Shown: positions 1-8,923 of the stretch, in pieces
Numbering within the stretch: the stretch's first letter is position 1
Layout of the letters: the number at the start of each line of letters is the position of its first letter
Source of the DNA: Massilia kyonggiensis
Lineage (GTDB): Bacteria; Pseudomonadota; Gammaproteobacteria; Burkholderiales; Burkholderiaceae_D
Assembly (NCBI RefSeq): GCF_024756235.1
Contig: NZ_JANUGY010000008.1
Location: 248,001 to 312,000, forward strand
Direction: 5' to 3'
Length of the DNA stretch: 64,000 nucleotides
The notes under the pieces: generated by a model
What the model was told of the DNA's origin: nothing
The model's input: only the letters and a program-made list of their open reading frames with translations
Database searches by the model: none
Translations under genes and position numbers: made by a program

Positions 1-121
1 CACGGAACGCATCGCCATGGCGGGCGGCCAGCTGCGGCTCGTCGCCGGTCCGGCGGGCGGCCTGCGCCTGCTGGCCACGCTGCCGCTGCCGGCCGCGCAA
101 CCGGTGGAGGAACCGGCATGA
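1..121 (+). CDS. Sensor histidine kinase, C-terminal end (partial)
   Basis: The last 39 residues of a protein that begins outside the window are read from base 2 to a TGA at 119-121. The text ERIAMAGGQLRL followed by a short beta-hairpin-like tail resembles the end of the HATPase domain of NarX/DegS-type histidine kinases. The stop overlaps the ATG of the next gene (ATGA), so the two are translationally coupled. Identity as a kinase rests on this short tail and on the response regulator that follows. Confidence 0.6.
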   Translation, partial: TERIAMAGGQLRLVAGPAGGLRLLATLPLPAAQPVEEPA

Positions 122-747
122 TCCGCATCGTCCTCGTCGACGACCACGCCGTCGTGCGCAGCGGCTACCGCCGGCTCCTGTCCGCCGAACCCGATTTCGA
201 CGTCGTCGGCGAAGCGGCCAGCGCACCGGAGGCGAACGCGCTCGTCCAGCAGGTGTGCCCTGACGTCGCCATCGTGGACCTGAGTTTAAAAGGCAGCAGC
301 GGCCTGGAAGCCATCGCGGGCATGCGCGCCCGCCAGCCCGGCCTGCGGGTGCTGGTGCTGTCGATGCACGACAGCGCCGGCCACGTCGCGCAGGCGCTGA
401 AGGCGGGCGCGCACGGCTATCTCACCAAGCGCAGCGAGCCGGAAGAACTCATCACGGGCATCCGCGCCGTGATGAACGGGACGCGCGTGCTGTCGTCCGA
501 CGTGGCGGCGGCCGTGGCGCCGGCGCCGCTGGACGGGCTGACGCCGCGCGAGTTCGACATGCTGCGCCTGCTCGTGCACGGCGAATCCGTGCAGGCCATC
601 GCGACGCAGCTGACCATCAGCCCGAAGACGGTGCTGAACACCCTCACGTCCGTGCGCCAGAAGCTGGGGGCGGACAATGACTTCAGGTTGATGCACCTGG
701 CGGCGCGGCTGGGGATCGTGGAGTTCGGCGCCGCCGCTACTGCGTGA
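118..747 (+). CDS. NarL/FixJ-family response regulator
   Basis: A 209-residue two-domain regulator. The receiver domain (about 1-120) has the acidic pair in VLVDDH, the phosphoacceptor Asp54 in AIVDLS, the Ser/Thr position in VLSMHD and the conserved Lys in YLTKRS. A LuxR-type helix-turn-helix (about 138-200, LTPREFDMLRLL to KTVLNTLTSVRQKLG) binds DNA. The start overlaps the stop of the upstream kinase by 4 bp, so the pair is a two-component system; its signal and targets are not visible. Its 3' end overlaps the convergent gene by 11 bp. Confidence 0.9.
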   Translation: MIRIVLVDDHAVVRSGYRRLLSAEPDFDVVGEAASAPEANALVQQVCPDVAIVDLSLKGSSGLEAIAGMRARQPGLRVLVLSMHDSAGHVAQALKAGAHGYLTKRSEPEELITGIRAVMNGTRVLSSDVAAAVAPAPLDGLTPREFDMLRLLVHGESVQAIATQLTISPKTVLNTLTSVRQKLGADNDFRLMHLAARLGIVEFGAAATA

Positions 748-1558
748 ACACGCGGTTCAGTTCCGCCGCCGGCAGCGCCTGGTCCGCATAGGTAAACGTG
801 CCCTGCTCCAGCACTTCCTTCGCATCGCGCACGAGCGCGCCATACGCGGCGCGCGCGAGCGACGCGCCCAGGCTCACGCGCGTGACGCCCAGCGCCGCCA
901 AGTCCGCGACGGAGAGTCCCAGGCCCGGCGCGCCGGCCATGAAGTTCACGGGGCGGTCGACGGCGCGCACGACGGCCGCGATGTCTTCCCGCTTCGCGAT
1001 GCCGGGCGCGAACAGTACGTCGGCGCCCGCTTCCTGGTAAGCCTGCAGGCGGCGGATGGTGTCGGCGAGATCCGGCCGGCCGACGCGGAAGTTTTCCGCG
1101 CGGGCCGTCAGCATGAACTTGAAGGGGAGTCGACAGGCCGCCTCCACGGCCGCGCGGATACGGTCCGTGGCGAGGCCGATGTCGTACAGCGGCGCATCCG
1201 GATCGTCGGTCGCGTCCTCGATGGAACCGCCGACGATGCCCGTTGCCGCCGCTTCGACGATCGTGCGGGCCGCGTCTTCCGGCGCGTCGCCGAAGCCCGA
1301 CTGCAGGTCGGCGGACAGCGGCAGGTCCGTCGCGGCGGCCAGTTCCGCCAAATGCGGCAGCATCTCCGCGATGGTGATCGTCGGATCGGTCTTCGCCTTC
1401 GAGAACGCGAAGCCGGCGCTGGTGCCCGCCAGCGCCTGGTAGCCCAGATGCTGCAGCAGCTTCGCCGAGCCCGCGTCCCACGGATTCGGAATGACGAAGC
1501 AGTTGCCGCGGCGGTGCAGGTCGACGAATGCCTGCGCTTTTTCCAGCTGGGTCTTCAT
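737..1558 (-). CDS. Isocitrate lyase/PEP mutase superfamily protein
   Basis: A 273-residue TIM-barrel protein of the ICL/PEP-mutase superfamily, with the N-terminal pattern NPWDAGSAKLLQHLGYQALAG and the metal-site region SADLQSGFG and GGSIEDATDD. It lacks the KKCGH loop of true isocitrate lyase, so it is more likely a carboxyphosphonoenolpyruvate mutase-like or oxaloacetate decarboxylase-like C-C or P-C lyase of unknown substrate. A clear AGGAGA ribosome site lies 6 nt before the ATG. It is the last gene of the gcl-side strand, 42 bp after pyk, and may act on a C2-C4 acid made there; that is inference. Confidence 0.75.
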   Translation of the reverse strand: MKTQLEKAQAFVDLHRRGNCFVIPNPWDAGSAKLLQHLGYQALAGTSAGFAFSKAKTDPTITIAEMLPHLAELAAATDLPLSADLQSGFGDAPEDAARTIVEAAATGIVGGSIEDATDDPDAPLYDIGLATDRIRAAVEAACRLPFKFMLTARAENFRVGRPDLADTIRRLQAYQEAGADVLFAPGIAKREDIAAVVRAVDRPVNFMAGAPGLGLSVADLAALGVTRVSLGASLARAAYGALVRDAKEVLEQGTFTYADQALPAAELNRVFTQ

Positions 1559-1600
1559 GCGTTTTCTCCTGAGTGGACAAAACGCTACGTTACCAGATCA

Positions 1601-3031
1601 TCACACACTCGGCTCTTCACCCACCCTGACGACATGCAGCAGGTTCGTGCGGCCCGGACGCCCGGACGGAAAGCCCGCCACGACGACCACGTCGTCGCCC
1701 GCATCGGCCAGGCCGTGAAAGCGCGCGGCCGCGACGCCGTCCGCCACCATGCGGTCGAAGCCTTCCGCCTCTTCGAACGGCACGGGATGCACGCCCCACA
1801 CGAGGGTCAACCGGCGCGCGATGGCCGGCGTCAAAGTGAGCGCAAGGATCGGGGCGGTGGGACGCTCGCGGCTCGCGCGCAGGCATGTCGCGCCGCTCGC
1901 GGTGTACGTCACGGTGGCGGCCGGCGCGAGGAGGTTCGTCACGCGGCGCAGCGCGCAGCAGATGGCGTCCGCCGTCGTCTTGTCGGCCGGCTTGTGGCTC
2001 GCGTCGAGCCCTTCGCGCCAGCGCGGGTCCTGCTCCACTTCGCGGATCACGTTGTCCATCACGGCCACCGACTGCACCGGGTACTGGCCCGACGCCGATT
2101 CGGCCGACAGCATGACGGCGTCGGCGCCTTCGTAGATGGCGGTGGCGACGTCCGACACTTCGGCACGCGTGGGCACCGGCGCGGCCGTCATCGATTCCAG
2201 CATCTGCGTGGCGACGACGACGGGGCGGCCGGCCGCGCGTGCCGCGTGCACGATCCGGCGCTGCAGCACGGGCACCTGTTGCGGCGGGAGTTCCACGCCC
2301 AGGTCGCCGCGCGCGACCATGATGCCGTCGGCAAGCGCCACGATGCCGTCCAGCGCATCGATCGCGGCCGGCTTTTCCAGCTTGGCCATGATCCAGGCGC
2401 GCTCGCAGATCAGGCTCCTCGCCTCGACGATGTCCTCGGGGCGCTGCACGAACGACAGCGCGACCCAGTCCACGCCCAGTTCCAGGCCGAACGCGAGGTC
2501 GGCGCGGTCCTTGGGAGTCAATGGCGAAATGGGCAGCACGACGCCGGGCACGTTGACGCCTTTGCGGTCGGACAGCGCGCCGCCGGCCATCACGGTCGTC
2601 TCGGCGAAGTCGGCGCCGCACGCGTCCACGCGCAGGCGCAGCTTGCCGTCGTCCAGCAGCAGGTCAGTACCCGGGCGCAGGGCGGCAAAGATCTCGGGAT
2701 GCGGCATGCCGGCGCGCGTCGCATCGCCTTCCGCCGCATCGAGGTCGAGGCGGAAGCGGCTGCCCATCTCGAGGATGGCTTTGCCGCCGGCCATGCGGCC
2801 CACGCGCAGCTTCGGTCCCTGCAAGTCCATCAGCACGCCGATGGGACGGCCGATGTCGCGCTCGACGCTGCGGATGATGTTGTAGCGCATGGCGTGGTCG
2901 TCGTGGCTGCCGTGGCTGAAGTTCAAACGGAAGACGTCGGCGCCGGCAAGCGCCAGCGCGTAGATCTGGTCGGGGGTGGAACTGGAGGGGCCGAGGGTGG
3001 CAAGAATACGGGCACGGCGTTGGCGAAGCAT
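1601..3031 (-). CDS. pyk: Pyruvate kinase
   Basis: A 476-residue pyruvate kinase that turns phosphoenolpyruvate and ADP into pyruvate and ATP in the cytosol. It begins with RARILATLGPSS, and shows NFSHGSHDDH in the first barrel strands, the MVARGDLGVELP metal/PEP loop and the signature around ATQMLESM and GADAVMLSAESA. Length and order match full-length enzymes with the C-terminal domain. It follows the glycerate kinase gene, which fits a role in draining 2-phosphoglycerate to pyruvate during growth on glyoxylate or glycerate. A strong intrinsic terminator sits just upstream of its ribosome site, so it cannot be a simple operon member. Confidence 0.95.
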   Translation of the reverse strand: MLRQRRARILATLGPSSSTPDQIYALALAGADVFRLNFSHGSHDDHAMRYNIIRSVERDIGRPIGVLMDLQGPKLRVGRMAGGKAILEMGSRFRLDLDAAEGDATRAGMPHPEIFAALRPGTDLLLDDGKLRLRVDACGADFAETTVMAGGALSDRKGVNVPGVVLPISPLTPKDRADLAFGLELGVDWVALSFVQRPEDIVEARSLICERAWIMAKLEKPAAIDALDGIVALADGIMVARGDLGVELPPQQVPVLQRRIVHAARAAGRPVVVATQMLESMTAAPVPTRAEVSDVATAIYEGADAVMLSAESASGQYPVQSVAVMDNVIREVEQDPRWREGLDASHKPADKTTADAICCALRRVTNLLAPAATVTYTASGATCLRASRERPTAPILALTLTPAIARRLTLVWGVHPVPFEEAEGFDRMVADGVAAARFHGLADAGDDVVVVAGFPSGRPGRTNLLHVVRVGEEPSV

Positions 3032-3048
3032 GGGGTTGTCCTGTTCTC

Positions 3049-3085
3049 AAAAAAAAACGGGTACGCCGCCGCCGCGGCGCACCCG
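3049..3085 (-). terminator. Intrinsic terminator between glycerate kinase and pyk
   Basis: On the minus strand a 12-bp stem (plus-strand 3058-3069 with 3074-3085, one G-U wobble) has a 4-nt loop and is followed at once by nine T (3049-3057). It starts 24 nt after the glycerate kinase stop and its T-run ends 17 nt before the pyk ATG. By sequence it is the strongest factor-independent terminator in the window. Confidence 0.9.
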
Positions 3086-3109
3086 CTAAAGGGAAGACGT
3101 TTTCTTTCT

Positions 3110-4375
3110 TCAGGCGATGTAAATCGCGCGGAAATCGTTCACGTTGGTCAGCGTGGGGCCCGTGATCAGGGAATCGCCCAGCGCACGGAAGAACGTGTGC
3201 GCATCGTTGTTCTCGAGGCTCGCGCGCGGCGGCAGGCCCCGTTCCCAGCCGCGGGCCAGCGTGTCCGGCGTGACGAACGCGCCGGCGATTTCCTCGGCGC
3301 CGTCGACGCCGTCGGTGTCGCCCGCCAGCGCGTGGATGTCCGCTGCGCCGTCCAGCGCCACGGCGAGCGCCAGCAGGAATTCGACGTTGCGGCCCCCGCG
3401 GCCGTTGCCGCGGATGGTGACGGTCGTCTCGCCGCCGGACAGCAGCACGCACGGTCCCGCCACCGGCTGGCCGTGGCGGCGCGCCTGCAGGGCGATGCCG
3501 GCCATGACCTTGGCCACGTCGCGCGCCTCGCCTTCGATGCTGTCGCCGAGGATCAGCGGCGTGACGCCGGCCTTGCGGGCGACGTCCGCCGCCGCTTCCA
3601 GCGCCATCTGCGGCGACGCGACGATGTGCGTTTCGACGTATTCCAGGCGGCGGTTGCCCGGCTTGACCGTCTCTCCATCGCCGGATTCCAGCAGGCGGCG
3701 CGCGCCTGCCGGCAGGTCGATGCCGTAGCGGCGCACGACTTCCAGCGCATCGGCGCAGGTCGTCGGGTCTGCCACGGTGGGACCGGAGGCGATGTCCATC
3801 GGGTTGTCGCCCGGGACGTCGGAAATCAGGAGGTTGACCACGCGCGCCGGGTGGCAGGCCGCGGCCAGCCGGCCGCCCTTGATGGCGGACAGGTGGCGGC
3901 GCACGCAGTTCATTTCGTTGATGCTGGCGCCGGAAGCGAGCAGCGCGCGGTTGATCGCCTGCTTGTCTTCCAGCGTGACGCCCTCGCCCGGCAGCGGCAG
4001 CAGCGCGGAGCCGCCGCCGGAGATCAGGCAGATCACGAGGTCGTCCGCCGACAGGCCACGCACCGTACGCAGCATGCGCTGGGCGGCTTCGCGGCCGGCG
4101 GCGTCCGGGACCGGATGGGCGGCTTCGACGATCTCGATGCGTTCGCACGGCACGGCATAGCCGTAGCGCGTGACGACGAGTCCCGACAGCGGTCCTGCCC
4201 AGCTGCGCTCCAACGCCTGCGCCATCGCGGCTGACGCCTTGCCGGCGCCGATTACCACCGTGCGGCCTTTCGGCGGCGCCGGCAGGTTGCGCGGGATGAC
4301 GAGCTGCGGCTGGGCCGCGTCGACGGCGGCGGTGAACATGCTGGCCAGCAGTTCGCGGGGGGTCATCGTGGTCAT
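3110..4375 (-). CDS. ttuD: Glycerate 2-kinase (MOFRL family)
   Basis: A 421-residue type II glycerate kinase that phosphorylates D-glycerate to 2-phosphoglycerate. The N-terminal DUF4147 half has VVIGAGKASAAMA and the LISGGGSALLPLP loop; the C-terminal MOFRL half has LLSGGETTVTIRGNGRGGRN and LAGDTDGVDG. I chose the start at 4375 because AGGAG lies 6 nt upstream; an in-frame ATG at 4402 would overlap the glxR stop (TAATG) but has no comparable site. Fourth gene of the glyoxylate operon, 26 bp after glxR. Confidence 0.93.
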   Translation of the reverse strand: MTTMTPRELLASMFTAAVDAAQPQLVIPRNLPAPPKGRTVVIGAGKASAAMAQALERSWAGPLSGLVVTRYGYAVPCERIEIVEAAHPVPDAAGREAAQRMLRTVRGLSADDLVICLISGGGSALLPLPGEGVTLEDKQAINRALLASGASINEMNCVRRHLSAIKGGRLAAACHPARVVNLLISDVPGDNPMDIASGPTVADPTTCADALEVVRRYGIDLPAGARRLLESGDGETVKPGNRRLEYVETHIVASPQMALEAAADVARKAGVTPLILGDSIEGEARDVAKVMAGIALQARRHGQPVAGPCVLLSGGETTVTIRGNGRGGRNVEFLLALAVALDGAADIHALAGDTDGVDGAEEIAGAFVTPDTLARGWERGLPPRASLENNDAHTFFRALGDSLITGPTLTNVNDFRAIYIA

Positions 4376-4401
4376 CGTAGTCTCCTGTCCGGTCGCCGTC
4401 A

Positions 4402-5295
4402 TTACTGCTGCTTCTGGCCGATCTCGAAGTTCGACATGATCTCCAGCGCGCGGACCATCGCGGAGTGGTCCCAGCTGCCGCCTTCGTGCGCCGCGCAGGT
4501 GTTGAACAGTTCCTGCGCGGTGGCAGTGTTCGGCAGCGCCACGCCCAACTGGCGGCCGGTGGTCAGCGCCAGGTTCAGGTCCTTGCGGTGCAGGTCGATG
4601 CGGAAGCCCGGCGCGAACGTGCGCTTGACCATGCGTTCGCCGTGCACTTCGAGGATGCGCGACGCGGCGAAACCGCCCATCAGCGCCTCGCGCACGCGGG
4701 CCGGATCCGCGCCGGCCTTGGCGGCCAGCAGCAGCGCCTCGCCCACGGCTTCGATGGTCAGCGCCACGATGATCTGGTTGGCGACCTTCGTGATCTGGCC
4801 GTCGCCGTTGCCGCCGACGAGCGTGATGTTCTTGCCCATCTTGTCGAACAGCGGCTTGACCGTCGCGAACGCCGCCTCGCTGCCGCCGACCATGATGGTC
4901 AGGCTCGCGGCCTTGGCGCCCACTTCGCCGCCGGACACCGGCGCATCCAGGTATTCGCAGCCCAGCGCGTTGATCCGCTTGGCGAAATCCTTCGTGGCCA
5001 CCGGCGAGATCGAGCTCATGTCGACGACGATCTTGCCGGCGGAAAGGCTTGAGGCGACGCCTTCCTTGCCGAACAGGACCTCGTCCACCTGCGGGGTGTC
5101 CGGGACCATGATGAAGATGATGTCCGCCTGCGACGCCACTTCGGCGCCGTTCAGGCACACGCGGGCACCCGCTTCGACGAGGGCCGACGGGGTCGGGCCG
5201 ACGGTGTTCGTGAACAGCGTGTGGCCGTCGTTGATGAGGTGTCCCGCCATCGGGGCACCCATGATGCCCAGGCCGATGAATCCGATGTTTGCCAT
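4402..5295 (-). CDS. glxR: 2-hydroxy-3-oxopropionate (tartronate semialdehyde) reductase
   Basis: A 297-residue beta-hydroxyacid dehydrogenase that reduces tartronate semialdehyde to D-glycerate with NAD(P)H. It has the Rossmann motif GFIGLGIMGAPMAGHL at residue 4, the substrate loop DAPVSGGEVGAKAASLTIM near 117-135, the NQIIVALTIEAVGEAL helix with the conserved Asn, and the catalytic Lys region HRKDLNLAL. AAGGAGA lies upstream of the ATG. It sits between hyi (22 bp) and glycerate kinase, as in other gcl operons, which separates it from general 3-hydroxyisobutyrate dehydrogenases. Confidence 0.93.
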   Translation of the reverse strand: MANIGFIGLGIMGAPMAGHLINDGHTLFTNTVGPTPSALVEAGARVCLNGAEVASQADIIFIMVPDTPQVDEVLFGKEGVASSLSAGKIVVDMSSISPVATKDFAKRINALGCEYLDAPVSGGEVGAKAASLTIMVGGSEAAFATVKPLFDKMGKNITLVGGNGDGQITKVANQIIVALTIEAVGEALLLAAKAGADPARVREALMGGFAASRILEVHGERMVKRTFAPGFRIDLHRKDLNLALTTGRQLGVALPNTATAQELFNTCAAHEGGSWDHSAMVRALEIMSNFEIGQKQQ

Positions 5296-5317
5296 GATGT
5301 GTCTCCTTGTAGTTGGG

Positions 5318-6097
5318 TTAGCCGTTCAGCTTCGAGATCCAGTCCAGGCCCGCGCGGGTGTCCGCTGCCGGCTTGTACTCGCAGCCGATCCAGCCGTCGT
5401 AGCCGATGCGGTCCAGGTGCTTGAACAGGAACGGGTAGTTGATTTCGCCCGTGCCCGGCTCGTTGCGGCCCGGGTTGTCCGCGACCTGGATGTGCGCGAT
5501 GCGGGCCAGGTGTTTTTCGATCGTCTTCGCCAGTTCGCCTTCCGTGCGCTGGGCGTGGTAGACGTCGTACTGGACGAACAGGTTGTCCGCGCCCACCGAG
5601 TCGATCAGGTCCAGCGCCTGCTGCGTCGTGTTCAGGTAGAAGCCCGGGATGTCGTACGTGTTGATCGGCTCGATCAGCAGGCGGATGCCGGCCTGCTTCA
5701 GCTGCGTCGCCGCGTAGCGCAGGTTCTCGACGAGCGTACGGCGCACGGTGCCTTCGTCGACGCCGGCCGGCGCGATGCCGACGAGGCAGTTCAGCTGGCG
5801 GCAGTTCAGCGCTTTCGCGTAGTCGATGGCGCGGGACACGCCTTCGCGGAACTCGGCCTCGCGGCCCGGCAGCACGGCGATGCCCCGCTCACCTTTTTCC
5901 CAGTCGCCGGCCGGCAGGTTGTGCAGGATCTGCGTCAGGCCGAATTCCTGCAGGCGTTCCGCCAGCGCTTCCTTTTCGAAGCCGTACGGGAACAGGTATT
6001 CGACGCCCTTGAACCCCGCGTCACGGGCCGCTTCGAAGCGGTCGAGAAACGGCAGTTCATTGAACAGCATCGTCAGGTTGGCAGCAAATCTTGGCAT
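5318..6097 (-). CDS. hyi: Hydroxypyruvate isomerase
   Basis: A 259-residue TIM-barrel isomerase that interconverts hydroxypyruvate and tartronate semialdehyde. It opens with PRFAANLTMLFNELPFLDR and carries the family pattern LLIEPINTYDIPGFYLNTT and IGCEYKPAADT near the C-terminus, with Glu residues placed for metal binding. A strong AAGGAG precedes the ATG. It lies 12 bp after gcl, the standard gcl-hyi order. Confidence 0.93.
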   Translation of the reverse strand: MPRFAANLTMLFNELPFLDRFEAARDAGFKGVEYLFPYGFEKEALAERLQEFGLTQILHNLPAGDWEKGERGIAVLPGREAEFREGVSRAIDYAKALNCRQLNCLVGIAPAGVDEGTVRRTLVENLRYAATQLKQAGIRLLIEPINTYDIPGFYLNTTQQALDLIDSVGADNLFVQYDVYHAQRTEGELAKTIEKHLARIAHIQVADNPGRNEPGTGEINYPFLFKHLDRIGYDGWIGCEYKPAADTRAGLDWISKLNG

Positions 6098-6109
6098 GTC
6101 GTTCTCCTT

Positions 6110-7879
<1,770 letters not shown>

Positions 7880-7973
7880 GTTCTCCTCCGTTGCTATGGT
7901 TAGTCTTGGACTGATGACCCAGCATAGCCATAACCCACGGCAAGTTGAATTGCTGCTATTATCGGCTCTGTCG

Positions 7974-7986
7974 ATACTTTAAGTAT
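7974..7986. promoter_or_regulatory. Inverted repeat in the gcl / LysR intergenic region
   Basis: ATACTT-T-AAGTAT is a perfect dyad in the 124-bp space between gcl and the divergent LysR gene, 18 nt before the regulator start and about 95 bp before gcl. It contains the T-N11-A spacing usual for LysR sites. Function as an operator is inferred. Confidence 0.45.
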
Positions 7987-8003
7987 TGAATGGGATAAAA
8001 GGC

Positions 8004-8909
8004 ATGGACCGCTACACCGAAATACGCAGCTTCGTACTCATCACCGAGAAAGGCAGTTTCGCCGGCGCCGCGCTGGCGGAAGGCGTGACGCCCGTCGTCA
8101 TGGGCCGCCGCCTGGACGCCCTCGAAAAACGCCTCGGCGTGCGCCTGATGCACCGCTCGACGCGCGGCCTGACGCTCACGGCGCTGGGCGAGCAGTTCAT
8201 CGAACCGTGCCGCCAGCTGCTGCGCGATTTCGACATCACGGAAAACAGCATCAGCGCGGGCCGCAGCACGGTGCGCGGCCACCTGGTGGTATCGGCGCCG
8301 GCGGCGTTCGGCCGCAAGCACGTGGCGCCGCACGCGCCGGCCTTCCGCGCCATCCACACGGAACTCAAGATGTCGTTCAACTTCACGGACAGCGTCGTCG
8401 ACCTCGTGCGCGAGGGCTACGACATGTCCATCCGCATCGGCGAAGTGACCGACCCGAACTACGTGGCGATTCCGCTGTTCCCCAACCGGCGTGTCGTGTG
8501 CGGCACGCCCGACTACTTCGAGCGCAACGGCGTGCCGCGCGCGCCGGAGGATCTTGCCCGCCACAACTGCCTCGCCTTCAACCTGCAGGGCGGCCAGCAG
8601 CGCGGCTGGACGTTCCAGCGCGACGGCAAGCTGTTCGCCGTGCGCGTGGACGGCGACCTCGCGTGCAACGACGGCGAGCTGCTGTTCGACTGGGTGAAAC
8701 AGGGACTGGGTATCGGCTGGCGCTCCACATGGGAGATCCAGGCCGAGCTGAAGCGGGGCGAGCTCGTGACGGTGCTGGACGAATACGCGGTCGGGAACTA
8801 CCCGATCCAGGCCGTGTTCCCGCAGCAGCGCTACCTGCCGGCCAAGATCCGGCACTTCATCGACCACCTTAAGGCGGTCTACAACACGCCGGGGTATTGG
8901 GAGTCCTGA
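8004..8909 (+). CDS. LysR-family regulator, divergent from gcl
   Basis: A 301-residue LysR regulator: winged helix-turn-helix at about 1-60 (MDRYTEIRSFVLITEKGSFA, RRLDALEKRLGVRLMHRSTR) and a two-lobed ligand domain from about 90. A TTG 18 nt upstream is in frame, but ATG at 8004 gives the family's usual N-terminus. Its position back to back with gcl suggests control of the glyoxylate operon by glyoxylate or a related acid; that is inference. Convergent with the next gene, with both stops inside one hairpin. Confidence 0.87.
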   Translation: MDRYTEIRSFVLITEKGSFAGAALAEGVTPVVMGRRLDALEKRLGVRLMHRSTRGLTLTALGEQFIEPCRQLLRDFDITENSISAGRSTVRGHLVVSAPAAFGRKHVAPHAPAFRAIHTELKMSFNFTDSVVDLVREGYDMSIRIGEVTDPNYVAIPLFPNRRVVCGTPDYFERNGVPRAPEDLARHNCLAFNLQGGQQRGWTFQRDGKLFAVRVDGDLACNDGELLFDWVKQGLGIGWRSTWEIQAELKRGELVTVLDEYAVGNYPIQAVFPQQRYLPAKIRHFIDHLKAVYNTPGYWES

Positions 8910-8923
8910 CGGGGGCCGTCAGG
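8905..8923. terminator. Hairpin holding both stop codons of convergent genes
   Basis: CCTGACGG-GGG-CCGTCAGG is a perfect 8-bp stem with a 3-nt loop. It includes the TGA of the LysR gene (8907-8909) and the stop of the minus-strand cyclase (8919-8921). No T-run follows on either strand, so it is a candidate bidirectional, probably Rho-assisted, end. Confidence 0.5.

Noticed and set aside
742..753. GCGTG-AA-CACGC at the junction of the response regulator and the ICL-like gene as another stop-codon hairpin
   Set aside because: The loop is only 2 nt and the stem 5 bp, too small to form; the genes already overlap by 11 bp.
1352..4234. A 960-codon plus-strand open frame opposite pyk and glycerate kinase
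   Set aside because: Composition is His/Arg/Ala/Gly-rich with no motif, and the opposite strand carries two well-supported enzymes.
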